A stretch of 50,366 nucleotides of DNA, taken from positions 1-50,366 of the forward strand of contig NZ_ATYS01000040.1 of the NCBI RefSeq assembly GCF_000427805.1, in the 5' to 3' direction. Positions 8,618-16,905 of the stretch are shown here, piece by piece. How positions within the stretch are numbered: position 1 is the first letter of the stretch; every line of letters begins with the position of its first letter. A program made the position numbers and the translations under genes. A model generated the notes under the pieces. That model did not search any database and was not told the DNA's origin. It saw nothing but the letters and a program-made list of their open reading frames with translations. This stretch comes from Budvicia aquatica DSM 5075 = ATCC 35567. GTDB taxonomy: Bacteria > Pseudomonadota > Gammaproteobacteria > Enterobacterales > Enterobacteriaceae.

Positions 8618-8809
8618 ATGATTATGACAAATAGAAGTCACGATAAGCGGAAGCCAGGCTGTCCGTTTTGTGCTGAGAAAGCTCGCGTCAGAAAGCACGG
8701 TTTTGCCCGTTCCAATATTCAGCGTTACCGCTGTACCGGCTGTGAGAAAACCTTTCAGGCCAAGTATATTTATCAAACAGGAACGGACCGGACAATCGCG
8801 ACCTGTTAA
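8618..8809 (+). CDS. stand-alone IS1 InsA-type zinc-ribbon protein (copy 1)
   Basis: A 63-aa frame matching the N-terminal zinc ribbon of IS1 InsA: two Cys pairs (CPFC and CTGC), VRKHG, QRYRC and FQAKYIY. The helix-turn-helix half of InsA and the whole InsB transposase are absent. Two more copies, cut at nearly the same point, are at 39486 and 49422. It could be a decayed IS1 or a retained DNA-binding mini-protein. The start ATG follows AAGGAC. Confidence 0.6.
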   Translation: MIMTNRSHDKRKPGCPFCAEKARVRKHGFARSNIQRYRCTGCEKTFQAKYIYQTGTDRTIATC

Positions 8810-9303
8810 TGTTGCTTGAGCTAAGCGCCTCTCCGCTCTAATTCACATCAGCAACTGACAGTGCGCGAGGTTAAAGCAGTTATAGATAACTTAATTTCAG
8901 ATTTGACACTTTTTAAACCTGATAAGTAATCATTAGGCCATACAATTAAAAGCGACCAAAGAATCAATGCCAGTCGGGGTTCTGAGTAACATACTTCAGT
9001 AAATATTCTGGCTGGCATAAACACACCTTCATTAGTCCTCTATTCTGAGGCAAAAAAGTACCTATCAAGCCAGAGACTATTCTGGCCAATCACAGCTTAA
9101 AATTGCCCTGCCGCCCGTAGAATATATTGTCAAAATGTAATAACACCTAAAAAATTTCGGTATTAACTATATCTACAAATATAAACACCACTATTTCTTC
9201 TCGGAGAATTTTTGTTTTTTTTTGGTTTTATAGATAAGTTTATGGCAACTATCACACCGCCAAGAAAATAGAAACATTACATTTGTAACCCGTGAGGTGA
9301 CGT
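8810..9303. other. spacer, no gene; hairpins only
   Basis: No coding signal. It contains a perfect 6-bp hairpin at 9069-9086 and a spaced inverted ATGCCAG/CTGGCAT pair near 8970-9020. The AT-rich part before 9304 should contain the promoter of the kinase-fusion operon. Ribosome-binding site GTGAGGTGACGT lies directly before the ATG. Confidence 0.35.
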
Positions 9304-10521
9304 ATGAAAACAGAACGCCATCATATAATTATAAAATTAATCAGTACGGAAGGCTTTGTTCGGGTTTCAGTTCTTGCTGATTATCTAAATGTGACAAAAG
9401 AAACTGTCAGGTCCGATCTTAATGAACTTTCAAGCAAAGGCTTGCTAACCCGTTGTCATGGTGGTGCTTACATAGATATTGATTCCCTTGATTGCATCAC
9501 CAGAAATGAAATTATTCACGCTCTTGAATCGGGAAACTCATATGGCGTGGTAAAAAGAGGCCCCCCTGTAATGAAAAGCAATGTGTGTGTACTCGGTTCA
9601 TTTAATGTCGATATTATTAGTTATCTACCACGACTTCCTAAGGCAGGTGAATCTTTACTTTCTGACAAGTTATTATTTTCCCCTGGCGGAAAAGGATGTA
9701 ATCAGGCACTGGCTGCTAGCTACGCGGATTCAAATGTACATTTCATAACAAAAATAGGCTCTGACCATTTTAGTGAATATGCGAGCTCTTTTATAAATGC
9801 ATCATTAATTAAAAGCCCTGTTATATATAAATCAGAAGATGTACAGACAGGAACGGCCACAATTTATGTTGACGAAATTAGCGGAGAAAATATGATAGCG
9901 ATATTCTCCGGTGCGAATATGACTATCACTGATGATGAAGTATTATTTCAAAAGGATGCTATTGTTAATTCAGATATTATTCTTTTGCAGCTTGAAACCA
10001 ATATAGATGCATTAAAAAAGATAATACATATAGCTCATGAAAATAATGTGCCCGTTATTATTAACCCAGCACCTTACAATGAATGCATAAGTCAGTTCCT
10101 CAATGGATTGGACTATATAACGCCTAATGAAACAGAAGCGGGTCTGCTAACTGGTATTAATGTAACGGATACTGACTCCGCGATGGAAGCCGCCAAGTTT
10201 ATTTATAACCAAGGAGTCAAAAATATTGTAATCACCCTTGGGAATAAAGGTTCAGTAGCATTCGATGGTAGGAAATTCATATTTTCCCCTATTTTCCCGG
10301 CAGTTGTCAGAAATACTGCGGGTGCAGGCGACGCCTTTAATGGAGCTTTCGCCTCAGAACTGGCCAGAGGGCGTTCACTCGAAAATGCCCTTATTTACGC
10401 ATCGGCATTTGCTTCACTGGCAGTAGAAACATCAAATGCATCAGATATGCCCGATAACAAAGCCGTACTACACCGCATTAACACAACTCAATATCGTCAG
10501 ATTATTTCGGCGATAAAATAA
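9304..10521 (+). CDS. DeoR-type HTH / PfkB sugar kinase fusion
   Basis: 405 aa. Residues 1-55 are a DeoR-family winged helix (LADYLNVTKETVRSDLNEL recognition helix, then RCHGGAY). Residues 93-400 are a ribokinase-like PfkB kinase: GSFNVDI substrate loop, GGKGCNQA (128-135) and NTAGAGDAF (337-345) with catalytic base Asp343. The fusion suggests a self-regulating protein: the kinase domain senses or phosphorylates a sugar or nucleoside while the HTH controls the operon that starts here. It is followed 10 bases later by an amidotransferase-like gene, then a transporter and a phosphotriesterase homologue. Substrate unknown; ribokinase is only the nearest named family. Confidence 0.85.
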   Translation: MKTERHHIIIKLISTEGFVRVSVLADYLNVTKETVRSDLNELSSKGLLTRCHGGAYIDIDSLDCITRNEIIHALESGNSYGVVKRGPPVMKSNVCVLGSFNVDIISYLPRLPKAGESLLSDKLLFSPGGKGCNQALAASYADSNVHFITKIGSDHFSEYASSFINASLIKSPVIYKSEDVQTGTATIYVDEISGENMIAIFSGANMTITDDEVLFQKDAIVNSDIILLQLETNIDALKKIIHIAHENNVPVIINPAPYNECISQFLNGLDYITPNETEAGLLTGINVTDTDSAMEAAKFIYNQGVKNIVITLGNKGSVAFDGRKFIFSPIFPAVVRNTAGAGDAFNGAFASELARGRSLENALIYASAFASLAVETSNASDMPDNKAVLHRINTTQYRQIISAIK

Positions 10522-10531
10522 GGAATACAAT

Positions 10532-11293
10532 ATGAACACCGTCAACAAGCCTTTGAACATTCTTTTTATTGGTGAGTCATGGCATATTCACATGATCCAC
10601 TCGAAAGGGTATGACAGTTTTACTTCTAGCAAATACGAAGAGGGTGCAACATATTTACTGAAATGCCTGCGCGAAGCAGAAGTATCTGTTAATTATATGC
10701 CAGCACATCAGGTACAAATATCCTTTCCGCAAGACCAAGCAGACCTTGATAAATACGATGTAATTGTTATTAGCGACATTGGAAGCAACACCTTTCTTTT
10801 GCAAAATGACACTTTCTACCAGTCAAAGATCAAGCCAGATGCGTTAGAAATGATAAAGAAGTATGTTAGCAATGGTGGGGGGTTATTAATGATTGGCGGC
10901 TATCTTTCCTTTATGGGTATTGAAGCAAAAGCTAATTATAAAAACACCATACTCGCCGATGTTCTCCCTGTAATTATGCTCGACGGAGATGACCGCATTG
11001 AGAAACCAGCAGGTGTTTATGCCTGTCCTGTCGAAAAAGAACATGAAACGGTTAATCACTTTACTGACTGGCCTATATTTCTTGGTTATAACCAAGTTAA
11101 ACCTAAAGATAATACAACGGTTGCACTTACTATTAACGATGACCCTCTTCTCGTCTACGGAAACTTTGAAAAAGGTAAAACTGCCTGCTTTATGAGCGAC
11201 TGCTCACCACATTGGGGAAGTCATGAATTTATGAACTGGAAATATTATACGAGCATGTGGGTAAATATTCTCCGTTATATATCAAAAGAATAA
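10532..11293 (+). CDS. glutamine-amidotransferase-like protein
   Basis: 253-aa cytoplasmic protein of the class I glutamine amidotransferase-like fold. N-terminal strand NILFIGESWHIHMIHSKG, then YDVIVISDIG and the elbow SNGGGLLMIGGYLSF. The position where true amidotransferases carry the nucleophilic Cys is occupied by Gly/Tyr here, so classic glutaminase activity is doubtful. Conserved His and Trp residues at the ends (SWHIHMIH, HWGSHEFMNW) suggest a distinct active site. It belongs to the operon led by the kinase fusion. Function unknown. Confidence 0.6.
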   Translation: MNTVNKPLNILFIGESWHIHMIHSKGYDSFTSSKYEEGATYLLKCLREAEVSVNYMPAHQVQISFPQDQADLDKYDVIVISDIGSNTFLLQNDTFYQSKIKPDALEMIKKYVSNGGGLLMIGGYLSFMGIEAKANYKNTILADVLPVIMLDGDDRIEKPAGVYACPVEKEHETVNHFTDWPIFLGYNQVKPKDNTTVALTINDDPLLVYGNFEKGKTACFMSDCSPHWGSHEFMNWKYYTSMWVNILRYISKE

Positions 11294-11312
11294 AAACCGA
11301 CATTTTTTCTAT

Positions 11313-11344
11313 ATATCAAAATATCAAAATATCAAAATATCAAA
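11313..11344 (+). repeat. four perfect tandem copies of ATATCAAA
   Basis: An 8-base unit repeated four times without error in the spacer between the amidotransferase-like gene and the transporter gene. The repeat could slip and change spacer length. Confidence 0.85.
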
Positions 11345-11357
11345 AAATAAAAAATCG

Positions 11358-11381
11358 GGTTCGGGATATTCCACTCGAACC
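11358..11381 (+). promoter_or_regulatory. intercistronic hairpin
   Basis: Six-base stem (GGTTCG with CGAACC) and 12-base loop, 20 bases before the transporter start and followed by CTATTTATT. It may be a weak attenuator. Confidence 0.35.
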
Positions 11382-11402
11382 TATTTATTACAGGATGGAT
11401 AT

Positions 11403-12371
11403 ATGAATAAAAGTAAATACTCAGTTCCATTACTGATGCTGGCAACGATTCTTGCCGGAACACTTTCACCTATGCAGTCCGCGGTAAACGGAGAACTAGG
11501 GCACTGGCTTAATGATGGCAATGCCTGTGCAGTCATTTCATTTGCCAGTGGCCTTGTTGTCATGTTTTTCATCATCATGGCTAAAAAGGAAACCCGACAG
11601 CAATTTGCGTCTATCCCTTCACTGATAAAAAACCGAAAAATACCGCTGAGAAACTGGTTTGCCGGCATGTGCGGAGCCATGGTTGTATTTTCCGAAGGCG
11701 CTTCTGCCAGTGCTCTGGGGGTTGCAACATTCCAAACGGCATTAATTTCTGCACTTATTCTTTCCGGACTGTTGTGCGACCGTTTTGGAATTGGCGTAGA
11801 TGAGAAGAAATATTTCACATCTTACCGAGTCATCGGCGCGATTTTTGCAGTGGTGGCAACCATCTTTGTCGTTTCGCCACAGTGGCATTCTACATCATTT
11901 ATCCTTCTTGCTATTCTGCCCTTCATGGCCGGTTTACTTGCCGGGTGGCAACCTGCGGGGAATGCAAAAGTAGCAGAAGCAACAGGCTCAATGCTGGTTT
12001 CTATCACCTGGAACTTTATCGTCGGTTTCACCATTCTGGGTATTGCCCTTCTTATCCGCATCTCTTTGGGCCACGTCAGCGTCCAGTTGCCCGATACGTG
12101 GTGGATGTATCTCGGTGGGCCTCTGGGGCTGATGTCCATTGGACTAATGGCGATTCTTGTACGCGGATTGGGTTTGTTGATGCTTGGCGTAGCATCAACT
12201 GCCGGACAGTTGCTGGGCTCGGTACTGATTGATGTACTCATTCCTTCTCTGGGCAATACCGTTTATTTCGTTACCCTCGTTGGGACTGTTTTTGCTCTTC
12301 TCGGAGCAATTGTAACGACCATCCCTGATTTTAAGACGGCACGACTGGCTGAATCGGAGGCTCAATCATGA
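11403..12371 (+). CDS. DMT-superfamily transporter, YdcZ type
   Basis: 322 aa with about ten hydrophobic helices arranged as two similar halves, each opening with a Gly/Pro-rich segment (ATILAGTLSPMQSAVNGELG in the first half, FMAGLLAGWQPAGNAKVAEA in the second). This duplicated pattern is that of the YdcZ (DUF606) branch of drug/metabolite transporters. An inner-membrane permease is expected, probably importing the substrate of the operon. It overlaps the phosphotriesterase-family gene by four bases (ATGA), so the two are translationally coupled. Ribosome-binding site: CAGGATGG. Confidence 0.8.
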   Translation: MNKSKYSVPLLMLATILAGTLSPMQSAVNGELGHWLNDGNACAVISFASGLVVMFFIIMAKKETRQQFASIPSLIKNRKIPLRNWFAGMCGAMVVFSEGASASALGVATFQTALISALILSGLLCDRFGIGVDEKKYFTSYRVIGAIFAVVATIFVVSPQWHSTSFILLAILPFMAGLLAGWQPAGNAKVAEATGSMLVSITWNFIVGFTILGIALLIRISLGHVSVQLPDTWWMYLGGPLGLMSIGLMAILVRGLGLLMLGVASTAGQLLGSVLIDVLIPSLGNTVYFVTLVGTVFALLGAIVTTIPDFKTARLAESEAQS

Positions 12372-13399
12372 AAGGTTATATTCAGACTGTCACTGGTCCG
12401 GTCAAGAAAGAGGATATGGGACTTACTTTACCTCACGAACACCTTTTTAATGATCTGTCTTCTGTCGTAGATAAACCGTTTTACCCTTGGTCTAAGCAGA
12501 TTGCCGCTTCAAACGTAAGTGCTGAGAACCAGTGGGCACTGAAGCATGATCCTTACTGCTGTGCTGATAATATGAGCAGAAAGGATATCGAAGACGTTGT
12601 TGAAGAAATTAGAAGCTTCATGAAACTGGGTGGCAAAACTATTGTTGATGCGACCGGCTCGGAATCAATCGGTCGAGATCCTTTATCCCTTCGTGAAGTC
12701 GCCGAGCGTACCGGTATACATATCGTCGCTTCTTCAGGTCCATACCTCGAAAAATTTGAAGGCCAAAGGCTACATAAAGGAGTCGATACGCTCGCAAATA
12801 TTATCGATATGGAACTGAGCTATGGGATAGGAGACACCGGAATTCGTGCAGGAATGATTGGCGAAATCGGCGTATCTCCGGAATTTACCGATGCAGAGAA
12901 AAACAGTCTTAGGGCTGCATCCCTCGCACAAAAAAACAATCCGGGAGTATCTATTAATATCCACATGCCGGGCTGGCTTAGACGCGGTGATGAAGTTCTG
13001 AACATTGTGGTTAGTGAAATGGGCGTCTCCCCGGAGAAGGTATCTCTCGCTCATTCTGATCCATCAGGAAAGGATCTTGACTATCAACGCCGAATGCTGG
13101 ATCGCGGCGTCTGGCTGGAGTTCGATATGATAGGCCTCGATATCACTTTCCCTAAAGAAGGCGTGGCACCGGGTATTCAGGAAACGGTAGATGCAGTAAG
13201 CAAACTTATAGACCTAGGCTATGGAGGCCAGTTAGTTTTAAGTCATGACGTTTTCTTAAAACAAATGTGGGCCAAACATGGTGGCAATGGATGGGGCTTT
13301 GTCCCCAATGTTTTCTTAAGCTATCTGGCCTCACGCGGAGTTGATCAGGAAACGATTAAAAAGCTCTGTATTGACAACCCGGCTAATCTGCTTGCCTGA
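12368..13399 (+). CDS. phosphotriesterase-family hydrolase
   Basis: 343-aa amidohydrolase-superfamily barrel. Metal ligands are visible in order: His23 and His25 (HEH), Glu166 (GEIG, at the position of the carbamoylated Lys of true phosphotriesterase), His199 (NIHMPG), His229 (AHSDPSG) and Asp294 (LSHD). The Glu variant is found in the Php/lactonase-like branch, so a lactone or phosphodiester substrate is as likely as an organophosphate. Together with a sugar-type kinase, a permease and an amidotransferase-like protein it suggests breakdown of a sugar derivative. It is the last gene of the operon. Confidence 0.85.
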   Translation: MKGYIQTVTGPVKKEDMGLTLPHEHLFNDLSSVVDKPFYPWSKQIAASNVSAENQWALKHDPYCCADNMSRKDIEDVVEEIRSFMKLGGKTIVDATGSESIGRDPLSLREVAERTGIHIVASSGPYLEKFEGQRLHKGVDTLANIIDMELSYGIGDTGIRAGMIGEIGVSPEFTDAEKNSLRAASLAQKNNPGVSINIHMPGWLRRGDEVLNIVVSEMGVSPEKVSLAHSDPSGKDLDYQRRMLDRGVWLEFDMIGLDITFPKEGVAPGIQETVDAVSKLIDLGYGGQLVLSHDVFLKQMWAKHGGNGWGFVPNVFLSYLASRGVDQETIKKLCIDNPANLLA

Positions 13400-13412
13400 T
13401 ATTGCCCACAGT

Positions 13413-13436
13413 GCAGTCCATCACTGGATGGGCTGC
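13413..13436 (+). terminator. probable terminator of the kinase-fusion operon
   Basis: Ten-base stem (13413-13422 with 13427-13436, one G-T pair) with a four-base loop, 13 bases after the last stop codon of the operon. The following bases AACATTTTAG give only a weak T tract. Confidence 0.5.
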
Positions 13437-13600
13437 AACATTTTAGTATCAAATAACCTGAACGGGGATTCCCCGCGGAAAGCATCATATTTGTCGGTAA
13501 GTGTTTCCAATCAATGGTACTAACAGCCTGAACATTTTTGCCTGTCCGGTGAAGGCGATGGCGATGGCAATATCCAGACGCCGCCAAAGCGTGAACGCCA

Positions 13601-13720
13601 CTAATAAAAGCTGGCGTTGCTCATGCCATGTTCGCGGCACAGTTCAGAAACAGGTGTTCCAGCATCAGCTTGCTTAAGGATGGCGATAATTTGGCTATCG
13701 GTAAAACGTGATTTTTTCAT
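13601..13720 (-). pseudogene. IS3-family (IS51/IS407-like) OrfA stub
   Basis: A 39-codon remnant starting MKKSRFTDSQIIAILKQADA and stopping after SNASFY, matching the first helix-turn-helix of IS407-type OrfA. The rest of the transposase is gone. The flank 13721-13790 ends in AGGGGGGATTACCA, which may be the remaining IS end. About 70 bases to the left (13530-13600) no longer code clearly. Confidence 0.7.
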
Positions 13721-13790
13721 AGAGATCTCCTCAGTTCAGATTACGAGAAAATTCTACTTATGAATACATTGGTTTTTAGGGGGGATTACC

Positions 13791-14506
13791 ATCTTTTTTT
13801 CTTATGATAATTTTATCCAAGTCAACCACTTCAGCTCTTCTTTAACCCGCTAAATTTTTAGATACCCTGATATCTATGATGATTCCTATATTGCACCCAG
13901 TATACTACTATAGATTTATATTCTGTTTATATAAATATAATGAGAGTAGTTCGGGGTGTTTATTATATCTTCATTATGGTATTAATTATCTGGTTTATAG
14001 TTACCGTGATATTCAAATAGTCATTTAATTGAGTTATCATTTTGTGGGTTTTAATTCTGGTGTAATAATTTTCCTGCTATCTATTGCTGTGTAACTTTCT
14101 TTATATTAATGTAATTTATTGTATTCTTGTTAAATTTAAAATATTTTATATTTAACATTACTTGTTAAAAATCAGTTTGTTGAACTTATTTTATCTTGAC
14201 TGTTTTCTGTTTTATAAAGTTAATGGCTTGTTTTTAAATGTGTGTTTATTTATTCTTGTTGAAGAGCGATGCTTTGTCTTACACATTGATATTTAACACC
14301 GTCACTTCCAAATTTGTATATACCTTTTAACTGGGGGTGTTGCTGTTTTTATTTTTTAAATGTTGTGTGTGGTTTTTTATGGACAGTGAGTAGTATTGTT
14401 TTTTATTGAATTAATATCGCGCTATTAATGTGGCTGTTTAATTGTCAGCTCATTGGTGTCGTTTTTTTATTTTTTAAATCACATTTTTTATTCGGATTAC
14501 GACAGG
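13791..14506. other. very AT-rich spacer upstream of autotransporter
   Basis: About 700 bases with extreme AT content and no coding frame. It probably contains the autotransporter promoter and is the kind of DNA that H-NS binds; both are inferences from base composition. No inverted repeat stands out. Confidence 0.35.
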
Positions 14507-16738
14507 ATGAATACATTGAAACATTTCAAAAAACTAAAAATTGCTTCGGCAATATCCCTTTCTACACTCGCTATTCCTGTACAGGCGGTTATGCAGCTAA
14601 CTGGCGATGTACAGTTGGCGGATAAAATTTACAGTGAAGCGCTGCAATGGACCCCGGACGTTAGTGATGACGTATTGGCGCTGAGTAATGTTACTATCGA
14701 GACTGACGTCGATGGAATTCCCGGCGTGTCGGCTAATATGCTAAATAAAAATGATATCTTTATTAGCGACTCGATAATTGGCAGCAATAAGACTGGGGTG
14801 CATGTTGGCTCATCTCAGGATTCCACCGTCAATATTAAAGATAGCGAAATTAATGTTGGTCTTGGTACGTTAGGCCAGACATTCGGGGTGGTGCTTATCG
14901 GTGAAAACTCAACGCTTAATATTGAGCGTTCTAACATCACTACTTATGGTGGTAGCGCCGGAACATACGCTGTACATCTTCTGAATAGCAACGCCTCAAC
15001 GGTGAATATCTCTGATTCTGAGATCACTGCACATATAGAAGTTGCCAATAGTGAAGAAGTGCCTAGCCAGCACAGCACCGCCTTATATATCCACATGACT
15101 AACGATTCTATTGCCAATCTGACAAATACTACTCTGAATGGGAATATTTGGCTTACTCGCCTTGCCTATGACAATACTGTCAATGTATTAGGTTCGAGGA
15201 TGGTAGGAAATCTACTGCTCACTTCCCAATCGGATGAGACAGCTAAGCTCAATCATCATACCGTTAACTTTGATGACAGCTATTTGGATGGTTCAATCAG
15301 GTTTACAGCGAAAGGAGACGGTACTTTATACAAACAGGATTCTCAGGTTAACTTTACCAACGGTAGTCACTGGAAAGCGGCAGCCACTTCTAATATTGAA
15401 AATATTTCTATTATCGACAGTACAATCGATATTACTAAGGCTACCGTCAACGCAGATAACTGGTATTCAAAAAGCAGTGATTTGTTAGTCAGCGGGGACT
15501 CCTGGCTGAATATTACGACGGGTACCGGTGATATGAACGTGGTGATTAAAAGTGATGGCCGAGGTGATGGCTACGACAATCGAGAGATCATCAACGTTGC
15601 TAATGGCGACATCGCTATTGCGGCTAATGAAGCTGATTTGGGCGCATATAAGTACAAGCTAGTTGAACAAGAAGGTCGATGGTCACTGGTGCGGATGGTT
15701 GATGACGGTTCAACGGATGGCTCCACCGACGGTAGTAATGGTGGTGACGGTGGTGACGGTAGTCATGGCGGTGACGGTAGTAACGGTGGTGATGGTAGTC
15801 ATGGCGGCAATGGCGGTAATTTTGTTCTTTCAAACAGTGCCAATGCGGTGTTATCCAGTCTTGCCGCTCCGTTGGCATCTTGGAACACCCAAGTTAATAC
15901 GGTTTATGATCGCCTAAACTCCAGAATGGACAGTGAGGGCCGCAACCTATGGGCCAATTACTATGGTGGTACCTGGGCCGGTGAAGCCGAACTGAGTTCT
16001 AGCTTTAAACAAAACATCAACGGTTTAGCCATGGGCGTAGACAAGACTCTGCCAATCAGCAGCGGACAGGCTACCTACGGTGCGGCAATAATGCATGACA
16101 ATAGCCATCTGTCTGATTTTGATAACCGAGGCTCTGGCGGTTCGACGGAGAGCACTTCAGTACAGGCTTACGGTCTGTTAGCCATGGATAATGGCATGTT
16201 CTACAAAGGGACCGTCAGCGCCGGTCAGTCGCGCTCAAGAGTGCACGCCAATTCATCTGATGGTGCGGTATCTCGTGGTAACTACACTCAAAACCTGTTA
16301 GGTCTGACAGGTCAGGCAGGCTATCGTTATCAGGTGACACAGGATGTATATGTTGCTCCGTACGCTCAGATGAATGGATATACGGCGTCAGGTGCTGACT
16401 TCTCGCTGGATAACGGCATGCAGGTTAACAGTGACCGTTACTGGTCTGCCCGTGGTGAGTTAGGTATGGAAGCCGGAGTGAAAACTCAGATAGCCGGAAT
16501 GGCGGTAACGCCACATGTGATGATGGCGACAGGCCATGAGTTTGTGAAGGATAACGATGTCGGTATTAACGGAGAAGCGTTCAGCAACTCCGTAGACGGC
16601 TCTGGTTATAAGTTTGGTGGCGGTGTAGAAGCGCAACTGATGAAAGACCTGAGCGCCGGTGTAAATGTGAACTACAGCCGTAATCGCGATATAGAACAGC
16701 GCTTCGGTGTGACTGCCGGCGTGCGCTATAGCTTCTAA
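14507..16738 (+). CDS. autotransporter adhesin (type Va), pertactin-like passenger
   Basis: 743 aa from ATG 14507, chosen because it begins a normal signal peptide (MNTLKHFKKLKIASAISL, cleavage after VQA, about residue 27); a TTG at 14453 in the same frame would add 18 residues. Residues 30-395 form a beta-helix-like passenger rich in short Asn/Ser/Thr/Ile-containing repeats (TVNISDSEI, TLNIERSNI). Residues about 400-438 are a Gly/Asp/Ser/His low-complexity linker. The last 265 residues are the translocator barrel, ending in VRYSF with the C-terminal Phe needed for insertion by the BAM complex. No RGD or protease motif was seen. It ends at a shared region of terminators facing the next autotransporter. 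Confidence 0.85.
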   Translation: MNTLKHFKKLKIASAISLSTLAIPVQAVMQLTGDVQLADKIYSEALQWTPDVSDDVLALSNVTIETDVDGIPGVSANMLNKNDIFISDSIIGSNKTGVHVGSSQDSTVNIKDSEINVGLGTLGQTFGVVLIGENSTLNIERSNITTYGGSAGTYAVHLLNSNASTVNISDSEITAHIEVANSEEVPSQHSTALYIHMTNDSIANLTNTTLNGNIWLTRLAYDNTVNVLGSRMVGNLLLTSQSDETAKLNHHTVNFDDSYLDGSIRFTAKGDGTLYKQDSQVNFTNGSHWKAAATSNIENISIIDSTIDITKATVNADNWYSKSSDLLVSGDSWLNITTGTGDMNVVIKSDGRGDGYDNREIINVANGDIAIAANEADLGAYKYKLVEQEGRWSLVRMVDDGSTDGSTDGSNGGDGGDGSHGGDGSNGGDGSHGGNGGNFVLSNSANAVLSSLAAPLASWNTQVNTVYDRLNSRMDSEGRNLWANYYGGTWAGEAELSSSFKQNINGLAMGVDKTLPISSGQATYGAAIMHDNSHLSDFDNRGSGGSTESTSVQAYGLLAMDNGMFYKGTVSAGQSRSRVHANSSDGAVSRGNYTQNLLGLTGQAGYRYQVTQDVYVAPYAQMNGYTASGADFSLDNGMQVNSDRYWSARGELGMEAGVKTQIAGMAVTPHVMMATGHEFVKDNDVGINGEAFSNSVDGSGYKFGGGVEAQLMKDLSAGVNVNYSRNRDIEQRFGVTAGVRYSF
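15706..15819 (+). repeat. coding tandem repeat, GGDGS[H/N] units
   Basis: DNA repeats of about 18 bases encode a Gly-Gly-Asp-Gly-Ser-His/Asn linker between the autotransporter passenger and barrel. Nearly identical units could slip; in-frame changes would alter linker length. Confidence 0.7.
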
Positions 16739-16765
16739 TACTCACCAGAAGTAATAGTCATATAT

Positions 16766-16791
16766 GGGGCCTTTTTAGGTCCCGTTTTTTT
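16766..16791 (+). terminator. terminator of plus-strand autotransporter
   Basis: Seven-pair stem (16766-16772 with 16777-16783, one G-U pair), four-T loop, then G and seven Ts. Confidence 0.7.
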
Positions 16792-16858
16792 ATCTGTAAG
16801 AGACATACCCGCTTGCACTGTACTTATTACCTCTCTAATTAATTCACTTAAGGGTGAT

Positions 16859-16890
16859 AAAAAAGCGTGTGGCTATTTTGCACCACACGC
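16859..16890 (-). terminator. terminator of minus-strand autotransporter
   Basis: Perfect 8-bp stem GCGTGTGG/CCACACGC (16865-16872, 16883-16890). On the minus strand it is followed by six Ts (16864-16859), 16 bases after the autotransporter stop. Confidence 0.8.
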
Positions 16891-16905
16891 TTTATTAATT
16901 TCTGA

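Noticed and set aside
15624-15917. Repetitive frames rich in His/Arg (minus) and Val/Met (plus)
   Set aside because: Alternative-frame readings of the Gly/Asp/Ser linker repeat in the autotransporter.
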